A DNA stretch of 64,000 bases from RYN-230 sp963770535 (GTDB taxonomy: Bacteria > Actinomycetota > Actinomycetes > Streptosporangiales > Streptosporangiaceae), in NCBI GenBank assembly GCA_963770535.1, contig CAVYPZ010000003.1, positions 2,170,001 through 2,234,000 of the forward strand, in the 5' to 3' direction. Positions 24,745-32,444 of this stretch are shown in pieces. Under the pieces are notes generated by a model. That model saw nothing but the letters and a program-made list of their open reading frames with translations. It made no database searches and was not told the origin of the DNA. A program made the position numbers and the translations under genes. How positions within the stretch are numbered: the stretch's first letter is position 1; each line of letters begins with the position of its first letter.

Positions 24745-25389
24745 TCATGTGACCAGCAGGTACAGGCTCTTGCCGGCCAGCCAGAACCCCAGCATCAGGC
24801 AGATCACGATGATCACCTGCTGCTGATGGGTGTCCAGCCAGGCCCGCAGCTTCTGGAAGAGGGCATCGGCAGCGGCCGGCCGGAAGGCCGCCGACAGCTC
24901 CAGGTACAGGAAGCTGGAGGTGGCCAGCAGGCAGAACAGCACCAGGACCAGCCACTCCCACACGTTCGAGAGGTTGGCCTGGCTGACCGTGGCCGCGCCG
25001 GCCGCGACGAGCGTCCACGGCTGGAGGAAGGCGGCCAGCCCGGCCGCCGTCCAGGCCGAGAGCTGGTCCAGGCGGCCCATCCAGGCCGGGGTCTTGCGGG
25101 GGCGGCCCATCTGGCGCCACTGCCAGATGGCGTACAGGATCAGCACGACACCCAGGGCCAGCTTGATGGCCAGGGCCGCGGTCAACGGCGCCGTGCTCGG
25201 TGCAGGCGGCTTGCCCCCGGTGAGCAGGACCACGGCGCCGATCACCACGACCAGGCAGGCCAGCCAGCCCAGGATGAAGGCCAGGCCTTTCCTGGTGCCT
25301 TTCTCAGAACTCAGGATCAGCAGGAACGCGATGAGCGGGAAAGGCTCAAGGGTGATGCCCAGGCCGATCAGGAGCAGGTCAAGTACCAC
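24745..25389 (-). CDS. GAP family membrane protein (Sap-like), copy 1
   Basis: 214 residues, six predicted helices in the LysE-like GAP family (name from mycobacterial peptidoglycolipid exporter Gap and sulfolipid-addressing Sap). Features: LLIGLGITLEPFPLIAFLLILSSEKGTRKGLAFILGW, then FLQPWTLVAAGAATVSQA and the C-terminal helix QQVIIVICLMLGFWLAGKSLYLL. Probably exports or addresses a lipid or small molecule; substrate unknown. Paralogous to the proteins at 34461 and 50404. The TCACCC-N5-GGGTGA site at 25457 lies 68 bases upstream of its start. Confidence 0.78.
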   Translation of the reverse strand: MVLDLLLIGLGITLEPFPLIAFLLILSSEKGTRKGLAFILGWLACLVVVIGAVVLLTGGKPPAPSTAPLTAALAIKLALGVVLILYAIWQWRQMGRPRKTPAWMGRLDQLSAWTAAGLAAFLQPWTLVAAGAATVSQANLSNVWEWLVLVLFCLLATSSFLYLELSAAFRPAAADALFQKLRAWLDTHQQQVIIVICLMLGFWLAGKSLYLLVT

Positions 25390-25456
25390 CGAGCCCGGCT
25401 CTCCTCATCGACACCACCCCCCAACGTGACCATGCCTGGCCAGCGGGGCCGCTGCC

Positions 25457-25473
25457 TCACCCGGCGGGGGTGA
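25457..25473. promoter_or_regulatory. Island motif site A (perfect)
   Basis: TCACCC-GGCGG-GGGTGA; the symmetry extends to CCTCACCC/GGGTGAGG (25455-25475). Between divergent GAP copy 1 (start 25389) and the LAL regulator (start 25653). The right half GGGGGTGAGG is 9/10 to the MalT-box GGGGAKGAGG. Confidence 0.6.
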
Positions 25474-25652
25474 GGCTCGCCGTCCCGGCCCGGCCGGGAC
25501 GGCCGGGCACGCTGGCCCGGTTTGGGGACTTTTCGCAGCGGTATGCACTCCAGCGGGCGGAGGCCGGGTCGGTAGAGTGGCCTGCAGTCCGTAGAACTTT
25601 GGCGCCATTTGCGGTCACCGGATGTGAGCGCGTGTCGCTGTGGAGCGCAGGC

Positions 25653-28589
25653 ATGGACGGTGGTGCGGACCGGCCAGCCGGGGTGCACAGTAAGGCAGTC
25701 GCCCAGGGTTCCCCGCCCGGCGCCGTCCCGTTAGTGGGGCGGCTGGACGCGCTGGACGCGTTCGGGGAGGCGCTCGACGCCTCGGGCGGCGGGTCCTGCT
25801 GTTTCCTGGGCCTCGCCGGTGATCCGGGCGCGGGCAAGACGCGGCTGCTCAGCGAGCTGGCCGCCGAGGCGGCCCAGCGGGGCCTGGTCACCCTGGGGGG
25901 CCGGGCCGCCGAGTTCGAGCAGGAGATGCCCTTCGGGGTCGTGGCCGACGCTCTCGACGACCATGTGGAGGCCTGCTCGCCCGGGCTGGCCGCGCGGCTG
26001 GGCCAGGACACGTGCACCCTGCTCGAGACGGTCCTGCCGTCGCTGCGGGTCACGGCGCCTGGCCCGGGCCGGCCAGCCACGCCGGGCTCCGGCCACGACC
26101 TGACCGGCCGGTACCGGATCTACCGCGGGATGCGGCGGCTGCTGGAGGAGCTGGCCGCCCCGGATGGCCTGGTGCTGATCCTCGATGACGTGCACTGGGC
26201 CGACAACGCGTCCGTCGAGCTGCTGGACCACCTGGTCCGCCACCCGCCCCGCGGCCGGGTGCTGGTGGCGATCGCCTACCGGCCGGCGCAGGCGCCGGCG
26301 CGGCTCGCGGCGCTGCTCGCGTCGGCCACGTCCCGCGGCCGCCAGGTGACGGTAGGGCCGCTGACGCTGGCCGAGACCCAGGAACTGCTCGGCCCGGGAC
26401 TGAGCCGGCCGCGCTGCCGCGCCCTGCATGAGGCCAGCGGCGGCAACCCGTTCTACCTGGAGGCACTGGCCCGGATGGGCCCGCACACGCCGCCGTCCCC
26501 GGATGGTCTGGACGGCAGCGAGCTGCCGCCTGCGGTGCGGGCCGCGCTGCAGCTCGAGCTGGCCGGGCTGCCCCCGGCGGCGCTGCGGGTAGCGCAGGCG
26601 GCGGCGGTGGCCGCGGACGAGTTCGAGCCGGCCCTGGCGGCGGTGGCAGCCGAGGTCAGCGAGGAGGAGGCGCTGGCCGCGCTGAACGAGATGGCGGTCC
26701 GGGATATCGTCCGGCCCGGCTCGCCGGGGCGGCTGCGCTTCCGGCACCCGCTCGTGCGCCGGGCCGCCTACGACTGCGCCGCCGCGGGCTGGCGGCTGGG
26801 CGCGCACGCGCGGATCGCCGCGCACCTGGCCGGGGTCGCAGCTCCCGCGGCCCTGCGCGCACACCACGTGGAGAGATCAGCCCCGTTCGGCGACCAGGCG
26901 GCGGTGGCCACCCTGCTCGAAGCCGCCCGTGAGGTGGCCGCGCAGGCGCCCGCGACGGCCGCGCTCTGGCTGGAGGCGGCGCTGGCCATCATGCCCGCGG
27001 ACACCGCAGACCCCGGCCGCCAGGTCGAGCTGCTCCTGGAGGCGGCCGGGCTCCGCGCGGTGAGCGGCCAGCTGGCCGAGGGCCGGGGGGCCGCGCGTGA
27101 GGTGCTGCGGCGCCTGCCGCTCGGTGATCATGCGCGGCGGGCGAAGGCGGCCCGGTTCTGCGCCCTGATGGAACGCCAGCTCGACCGCCCGCAGGAGGCC
27201 CGCGCGGTCCTGCTCGACGAGCTGCGCCGGATCCCCGACCCGCAGTCACCGGCGGCCGTCCCGCTGCGGACCCGGCTGGTGGCGGAGAGCCTGATGCGCG
27301 GGGATGTCCGCGCCGCGCAGGCCGTCCTGGACCTCATCCCGGAGCGGGCGGACGCTCGCGAGCCGGGCGTCGCGGTGGCGATCGCGGCGCTGCGGCCGCT
27401 GCCCGCCTACGCCCTGGGCCAGGTCGCCGACGCGGCCCGGTATATCGAGGCGGCCGGCCAGCTGATGGCCGCCGCCCCCGACGACCATCTCGCCGAGTGG
27501 CTGGACGCGGTGGCCTGGCTGTGCTGGACCGAGACGATGATGGGCCGCGACCGCAGCGCCCTGGCTCATTTCGGGCGCGCCGTCGGCATCGCCCGCGCCA
27601 CCGGGCAGGGCTACATCATCAGCAACCTGCTGGCCGGGCAGGCCCGGGTACTGACGCTGTTCGGCCGGCTGGCGGAGGCCGCCGCCGCGGCGGAGGAAGC
27701 CGCGGAGGCCGCGCGGCTGCTCGGCTCCGGTCACCAGCTCGTCTTCGCGCTCACCCAGCAGTGCCTGGCGGCCAGCTGGGCCGGGGAGGACCAGGCCGCC
27801 GTCCGGCTCGGCGAGGAGGCGGCCCGGACCGGCAAGGGCAACGGGGAATGGTCCGGCGCCCAGGCCCAGTACGCGCTGGCGGTGGCCCTGATCAATGCGG
27901 GGCGCCGTGAGGCCGGCCGGGACACGATGGCGCAGGCCTGCAACAACCTGCGGCGGCCCATGCTCGATCAGCGCAGCCTCCTGGCGGCATGCGAGGTGAT
28001 GGCCGGGGCCGAGGCCGACGGCGGCCACCCGGCCGAAGCCAGCCGGTGGGCCGGTCACGCGGCCGCGGTCGCCCGGCCCGGCCAGGAGGCCAGCGCCGCG
28101 CTCGGCCGCGCCCATGCGCTACGGGGCACGCGGCCCGGCGCGGCCGCCGCGGAGGCCGGCCGGGCGGCGCGGTCGTTCGCGGACGACGGCCTGCTCATCG
28201 ACGAGGGCCGGGCCCGGCTGTGCGCCGGGCGCGCGTACGCGGCCGCGGGGGACGACGGTCAGGCCCGCGCCGAGCTGGCCGCAGCCGCGCAGGCCTTCTC
28301 CGGGTGCGGTGCCCGGGCGCTGCACGCGGCCGCCGTGCGCGAGCAGCGCAAGCTCGGGGTCCGGGTCCCCGGGCCGGCCAGCGCGGGGCGGGCCCCCGGC
28401 CCGCACGGCCTCACCCAGCGGGAACTCGAGGTGGTCTCGCTGGTCCGTGAGGGCTGCACCAACCAGCAGATCGCCGCAGCGCTCTACGTCAGCGTCCGGA
28501 CCGTGGAAACCCACCTGTCCCACGTCTTCGCCAAGCTCGGTGTCACGTCCCGGACCGGGCTGCTGAAAGCGCTGAGCGAGGCCCGCTGA
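25653..28589 (+). CDS. LuxR family transcriptional regulator with AAA ATPase (LAL type)
   Basis: 978 residues from ATG 25653 (GGAG 7 bases upstream). N-terminal ATPase: LVGRLDALDAF then Walker A GDPGAGKTRLL (56-66), Walker B LVLILDDVHWADNAS, and the GNPFYLEALAR sensor segment. A long TPR/helical central region follows. The C-terminal LuxR helix-turn-helix is LTQRELEVVSLVREGCTNQQIAAALYVS, then VRTVETHLSHVFAKLGVTSR. LAL proteins act as ATP-dependent activators triggered by a ligand. Its promoter region holds island motif site A, so it may be autoregulated and may control the island (inference). It is intact, unlike the second LAL at 35314-37591. Confidence 0.88.
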   Translation: MDGGADRPAGVHSKAVAQGSPPGAVPLVGRLDALDAFGEALDASGGGSCCFLGLAGDPGAGKTRLLSELAAEAAQRGLVTLGGRAAEFEQEMPFGVVADALDDHVEACSPGLAARLGQDTCTLLETVLPSLRVTAPGPGRPATPGSGHDLTGRYRIYRGMRRLLEELAAPDGLVLILDDVHWADNASVELLDHLVRHPPRGRVLVAIAYRPAQAPARLAALLASATSRGRQVTVGPLTLAETQELLGPGLSRPRCRALHEASGGNPFYLEALARMGPHTPPSPDGLDGSELPPAVRAALQLELAGLPPAALRVAQAAAVAADEFEPALAAVAAEVSEEEALAALNEMAVRDIVRPGSPGRLRFRHPLVRRAAYDCAAAGWRLGAHARIAAHLAGVAAPAALRAHHVERSAPFGDQAAVATLLEAAREVAAQAPATAALWLEAALAIMPADTADPGRQVELLLEAAGLRAVSGQLAEGRGAAREVLRRLPLGDHARRAKAARFCALMERQLDRPQEARAVLLDELRRIPDPQSPAAVPLRTRLVAESLMRGDVRAAQAVLDLIPERADAREPGVAVAIAALRPLPAYALGQVADAARYIEAAGQLMAAAPDDHLAEWLDAVAWLCWTETMMGRDRSALAHFGRAVGIARATGQGYIISNLLAGQARVLTLFGRLAEAAAAAEEAAEAARLLGSGHQLVFALTQQCLAASWAGEDQAAVRLGEEAARTGKGNGEWSGAQAQYALAVALINAGRREAGRDTMAQACNNLRRPMLDQRSLLAACEVMAGAEADGGHPAEASRWAGHAAAVARPGQEASAALGRAHALRGTRPGAAAAEAGRAARSFADDGLLIDEGRARLCAGRAYAAAGDDGQARAELAAAAQAFSGCGARALHAAAVREQRKLGVRVPGPASAGRAPGPHGLTQRELEVVSLVREGCTNQQIAAALYVSVRTVETHLSHVFAKLGVTSRTGLLKALSEAR

Positions 28590-28597
28590 CCCGCGCG

Positions 28598-28612
28598 ACG
28601 GTCACTGACCGT
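28598..28612. promoter_or_regulatory. Small palindrome upstream of hydrolase/GMC operon
   Basis: ACGGTCA-C-TGACCGT, perfect 7-base arms, 9 bases after the LAL stop and 110 bases before the hydrolase start. It could be an operator for the following operon or a short terminator. Confidence 0.4.
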
Positions 28613-28721
28613 GAGTTAGGAGTGCGGTGCCCGCAAGTCAGGGTTTACCACGATGCGCGCGGCCTGCCGGAGGCGGCACGGTGGGAGCCAGCACCAGCAG
28701 CGGATCCCCTGGGGAGCGCAG

Positions 28722-29816
28722 ATGACGGCCCGTATCCCGCGGTACACGCTCGACGGGGTAAAAGACGCCGAGGTGTCGGTGCATCCGTTCGCGACCGGCG
28801 ACGGCCTCGGGCTCAGCCTGACGCGGTTCCGCCGGGCCGACTGCGATGACGTCGTCCTGCTCGTGCACGGCCTGACCTCCTCCAGCGACCTGTTCATCAT
28901 GCCCGAGCACCGCAACCTGGCCAGCCACCTGCTGGACACCGGGTTCACCGACGTCTGGGCGGTCGACTTCCGGATGAGCAACCGGTTCCCCTACGACAGC
29001 GAAACCCACCGCTACACCCTGGACGACATCGCCGGCCAGGATCACCCCGCCGCGCTGCGCGAACTGCGGCGGCACGTCGGGGACCGGCGGGTGCACGTCG
29101 TGGCCCACTGCCTCGGCTCGCTGTCGGTCATGATGAGCCTGTTCGCCGGCCAGCTCCCGGGCCTGGCCAGCGTGACCTGCAACAGCGTCGCGCTCACCCC
29201 GCGGGTGCCGGCCTGGTCACGGACGAAGCTCCGGTACGGGCCGCCGCTGCTGGAGTACCTGGCCGGCATCGGGTCCCTGGATCCCGCGTTCGCCGCGGGC
29301 CCGCCGCTGACCCGCGGCTGGGCTCTTGCCCGGCTGGTCGACCTGGCGCACCGCGAATGCGCCGTGAGCGCGTGCCACATGCTCAGCTTCATGTGGGGCA
29401 GCGGGCACCCGGCCATGTTCGAGCACGAGAACCTGCTGCCCGTCACCCACGAGCGGATGGGTGACCTGTGCGGCGCCGGCGGGATGTACTACTACCGGCA
29501 CGTCAGCAGGATGGTGCGGGCCGGGCACGCGGTGAAGTGTGACCCGGGTGACCCCCGGCACCGCGGCCTGCCCGATGACTACCTGGCCGATGCCGCCCGG
29601 GTGACCACGCCGATCCTGCTGCTGACCGGCGACCGTAACCACGTCTTCACCGACTCCAACATCGTCTGCCACCAGATGCTCAGCGGCATCATCCCCGGCC
29701 GCGCCGAGCTCGAGATCCTCCCCGGTTACGGCCACGTGGACCCGATCGTCGGCAAGGACGCCCACGCCGACGTGTTCCCGCGGATAGGCCAGTTCCTGAA
29801 GCGGCAGGCGGCCTGA
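28722..29816 (+). CDS. Alpha/beta hydrolase with cysteine nucleophile elbow
   Basis: 364 residues from ATG 28722 (GGGGAGC just upstream). Alpha/beta-hydrolase fold: VVLLVHGLTSSSDLF oxyanion region, VWAVDFRMSNRFPYDSETHRYTLDDIA, nucleophile elbow VVAHCLGSLSVMM, acid LLLTGDRNHVFTDSN and histidine ILPGYGHVDPIVGKDAH. The elbow carries cysteine (C130) where lipases and esterases have serine, as in PHA synthases (GxCxG). The stop is one base before the GMC oxidoreductase start, so the two are translationally coupled; in other actinobacteria these two domains occur fused in one cholesterol-oxidase-like polypeptide. Likely acts on a hydrophobic or steroid-like ester, but the substrate is unknown. Confidence 0.8.
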   Translation: MTARIPRYTLDGVKDAEVSVHPFATGDGLGLSLTRFRRADCDDVVLLVHGLTSSSDLFIMPEHRNLASHLLDTGFTDVWAVDFRMSNRFPYDSETHRYTLDDIAGQDHPAALRELRRHVGDRRVHVVAHCLGSLSVMMSLFAGQLPGLASVTCNSVALTPRVPAWSRTKLRYGPPLLEYLAGIGSLDPAFAAGPPLTRGWALARLVDLAHRECAVSACHMLSFMWGSGHPAMFEHENLLPVTHERMGDLCGAGGMYYYRHVSRMVRAGHAVKCDPGDPRHRGLPDDYLADAARVTTPILLLTGDRNHVFTDSNIVCHQMLSGIIPGRAELEILPGYGHVDPIVGKDAHADVFPRIGQFLKRQAA

Positions 29817-29817
29817 C

Positions 29818-32226
29818 ATGAGCGGGACAGGGCTGAACGGGGTGCCGCCGGCCGAGCACGCCGACGCGGTGGTGATCGGGTCAGGCTTCGGCGGTGCGGT
29901 GGCGGCCTGCCGGCTGGCCCAGGCGGGCCTGTCCGTCATCCTGCTCGAGCGCGGCAACGCCTACCCGCCGGACAGCTTCCCGCGCACGCCCGCGCAGATG
30001 AGCCGGGCGTTCTGGGACCCGGCCGCCGGGCTGTACGGGATGTTCGACGTCTGGCACTTCACCGGCTGCGACTCCGTGGTCTCCAGCGGGCTCGGCGGCG
30101 GCTCCCTGATCTACGCGAACGTGCTGCTCCGCAAGGACGAGCACTGGTTCGTCCAGGACGACCCGCTGCCGCACGGCGGTTACGAGTCGTGGCCGGTCAC
30201 CCGGGCCGATCTGGATCCGCACTACGACGAGGTCGAGCGGATGCTCGGCGCCACGCCCTACCCGCTGGAGGCCGCCCCCTACGCGGCCACGCCCAAGACG
30301 CGGGCGATGCAGGACGCCGCGGCGGAACTCGGCCTGCCCTGGCAGCTGCCGCCGCTCGCGGTCAGTTTCGCGCCGTCGCCCGGGTCCGCCCCCGGCCCCG
30401 GGCTGCCGATCGTCGACCCGGACTACGGCAACCTGCACGGGCGCCAGCGCACCACCTGCCGCCTGTGCGGTGAGTGCGACATCGGCTGCAACATCGGGGC
30501 CAAGAACAGCCTCGATTACACCTACCTGTCCGCCGCCCGGCACCATGGCGCCGACCTGCGCACCGGCCACGAGGTCCGGGCCATCCGCCCCCGGCCGGCC
30601 AGCGGCTACGAGGTCGACTACATCCGTCACACCGCGGCGGAGGAGGGCGGGCCGGCGGCGGGCGCGGCCCGGCCATCCGGGACGATCGTGTGCGAGCGGC
30701 TGGTGCTGGCCGCCGGGACCTACGGCACGTCGTACCTGCTCCTGCGCAACCGCGAGAGCTTCCCCGGCCTGAGCGCGGCCCTCGGCACCCGGTTCAGCGG
30801 CAACGGCGACGTGCTCAGTTTCCTGCTGCACGCCCGGGACCGCAGCCGCACCAGGCCGCTGGACGCCAGCCACGGGCCCGTCATCACCAGCGCGATCCGG
30901 CTGAGCGACCAGCATGACGACCCGGCGGGAACTGGCCGCGGCGCCTACCTCGAGGACGGCGGTTACCCGGCCTTCGTCAACTGGCTGGTGGAGGCGGCGG
31001 ACGTGACGGGGGACACGCGGCGGCTGGCCCAGTTCGTGTCCCGGCGTGTCCACGCCCTGGTGGCGCGGGCACCCGACCCCAGCCTGTCCCGGGAGATCTC
31101 CGGACTGTGCGGCCCGGACTCCCTCTCGGTGAGCTCGCTGCCGCTGCTGGGCATGGGCCGGGACGTCCCGGACGGAGTGCTGCGGCTGCGTGGTAAGCGG
31201 CTGGACCTGGACTGGACCTCGGCCAGCAGCGAAGCCTACTTCGAGCGGGTGCTGGCTACCATGCGGCGGGTCGCGGCCGTGCTCGGCGCGCGGTACGTGA
31301 ACAACCCCATGTGGCTGCGCAAGAGGATCATCACCGCCCACCCGGTCGGGGGCGCGCCCATGAGCCGCGATCCCGGCACCGGGGTGTGCGACCCGTACGG
31401 CGAGGTGTTCGGGTACCCGGGCCTGTACATCGCCGACGGGGCGGCGATGCCCGGGCCGGTCGGCCCGAACCCTTCGCTGACCATCGCCGCGCTGGCCGAC
31501 CGCATGTGCACGCGGCTGCTGGACAAGCCGCCGGCCACCGTGGTGGGGGGAGCGGACCTGGTGCGTGCCGGGTCGGCGCCGGCCAGCCCGGCGGCTGTGC
31601 CGCCGGTGCCCCGCCTGGAGCGCACGTCGCTGTCGTTCACGGAGGAGATGAGCGGCACCTGCTTCCCGGGCGCCAGCAACGGCGGGCCGTCCGCCGCGGG
31701 CCGGCTGCCGCAAGAGCCGATGGCGCTCCGCCTCACGATCACCGCCGATGACCTGGAGCGCTTCCTGGATGAGCCCGAGCATTCCGCCCGGGCTGAGGGG
31801 TGGATTGATGCCGCGAGTATCGGGGGCCGGCGTCACATCCAGCGGGGCTGGTTCAATTTGTTCGCGCCGACGGGGGCGCCGGACCGGCGACTGATGTGGT
31901 ACCGGCTGCAGTTCGACGGCGCAGTGGGCCAGCCCCGCACCCTCATCGGCTGGAAGAACGTCTGGCACGGCGCGCTGACCAGGATCTGGCCGGATACCTC
32001 GACCCTGTATTTCCGCCTCCTGGCCGGCCATGTGCCCCCGGAGCAGGATGACCAGGCTCTCATCCTGGCCGCGGGCACGCTCCACCTGCACATCACCGGC
32101 TTCGTGCGGGAACTGGCCACGATCCGCGCCGAGGGGCCGCACGGCGCCGCGGGGGTGCAGCGGTTCGGCCGGTTTTTCGCCGGCCAGCTCTGGGACGTCT
32201 ACGGGCCCGACCGCCGCCACGCCTGA
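29818..32226 (+). CDS. GMC oxidoreductase, cholesterol-oxidase-like, with C-terminal extension
   Basis: 802-residue flavoenzyme. FAD-binding GSGFGGAVAACRLAQAG (21-37); the ChoD-type loop GLGGGSLIYANVLL; a cysteine-rich CRLCGECDIGC (214-224) followed by GAKNSLDYTYL; and the C-terminal GMC signature HPVGGAPMSRDPGTGVCDPYGEVFG and LYIADGAAMPGPVGPNPSLTIAALADR. After about residue 570 an additional 200-residue domain follows (ALRLTITADDLERFLDEPE ... LHLHITGFVRELATIR), known from long cholesterol-oxidase homologues and of unknown role. No twin-arginine or Sec signal is visible, so it is cytoplasmic or membrane-associated. Cotranscribed with the alpha/beta hydrolase. Substrate probably a sterol, hopanoid or related alcohol (inference). 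Confidence 0.83.
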   Translation: MSGTGLNGVPPAEHADAVVIGSGFGGAVAACRLAQAGLSVILLERGNAYPPDSFPRTPAQMSRAFWDPAAGLYGMFDVWHFTGCDSVVSSGLGGGSLIYANVLLRKDEHWFVQDDPLPHGGYESWPVTRADLDPHYDEVERMLGATPYPLEAAPYAATPKTRAMQDAAAELGLPWQLPPLAVSFAPSPGSAPGPGLPIVDPDYGNLHGRQRTTCRLCGECDIGCNIGAKNSLDYTYLSAARHHGADLRTGHEVRAIRPRPASGYEVDYIRHTAAEEGGPAAGAARPSGTIVCERLVLAAGTYGTSYLLLRNRESFPGLSAALGTRFSGNGDVLSFLLHARDRSRTRPLDASHGPVITSAIRLSDQHDDPAGTGRGAYLEDGGYPAFVNWLVEAADVTGDTRRLAQFVSRRVHALVARAPDPSLSREISGLCGPDSLSVSSLPLLGMGRDVPDGVLRLRGKRLDLDWTSASSEAYFERVLATMRRVAAVLGARYVNNPMWLRKRIITAHPVGGAPMSRDPGTGVCDPYGEVFGYPGLYIADGAAMPGPVGPNPSLTIAALADRMCTRLLDKPPATVVGGADLVRAGSAPASPAAVPPVPRLERTSLSFTEEMSGTCFPGASNGGPSAAGRLPQEPMALRLTITADDLERFLDEPEHSARAEGWIDAASIGGRRHIQRGWFNLFAPTGAPDRRLMWYRLQFDGAVGQPRTLIGWKNVWHGALTRIWPDTSTLYFRLLAGHVPPEQDDQALILAAGTLHLHITGFVRELATIRAEGPHGAAGVQRFGRFFAGQLWDVYGPDRRHA

Positions 32227-32239
32227 CCAGGGTTCCGGA

Positions 32240-32444
32240 CTGTCCAGCGGCCGGGCCGACGGGCGCTGGCCCGGGCCTCGGTCAGCGGCACGACGCCGAC
32301 TATCCCGGCCAGCAGGGCGACGAGGCCGCGCAGCACCTACCCGGCGGCCACGGCGCTGCCGTGGCCGCCGGGGTCGCAGGCGAGTCCCGCCACCACGCCG
32401 TCGGTCCGGCCGGGCGTGCTGACCAGCCGCACGTGAAAAGTCAT
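32240..32444 (-). pseudogene. Remnant of a DUF389 membrane protein
   Basis: An ATG at 32444 overlaps the antiporter stop (ATGA), showing past translational coupling. It opens with MTFHVRLVSTPGRTDGVVAG, the N-terminal soluble start typical of DUF389 proteins, and hits a TAG at 32337-32339 after 35 codons. In the same frame after the stop VLRGLVALLAGIVGVVPLTE and ARAS resembles a later DUF389 transmembrane segment (family: AGVAGxLSLTxAKS). So most of the gene has been deleted and the rest has decayed. Confidence 0.5.

Noticed and set aside
25457..25473. Reading motif site A as a simple terminator
   Set aside because: It lies in a divergent promoter region, and the same spaced motif recurs at other starts with different spacer sequences; a terminator role is not needed there.
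29881..32220. A 779-codon open frame on the minus strand
   Set aside because: It is the antisense shadow of the GMC oxidoreductase; it has no recognisable domain and its composition (Arg/Gly/Ala/Pro-rich) is typical of reverse-frame reading in high-GC DNA.
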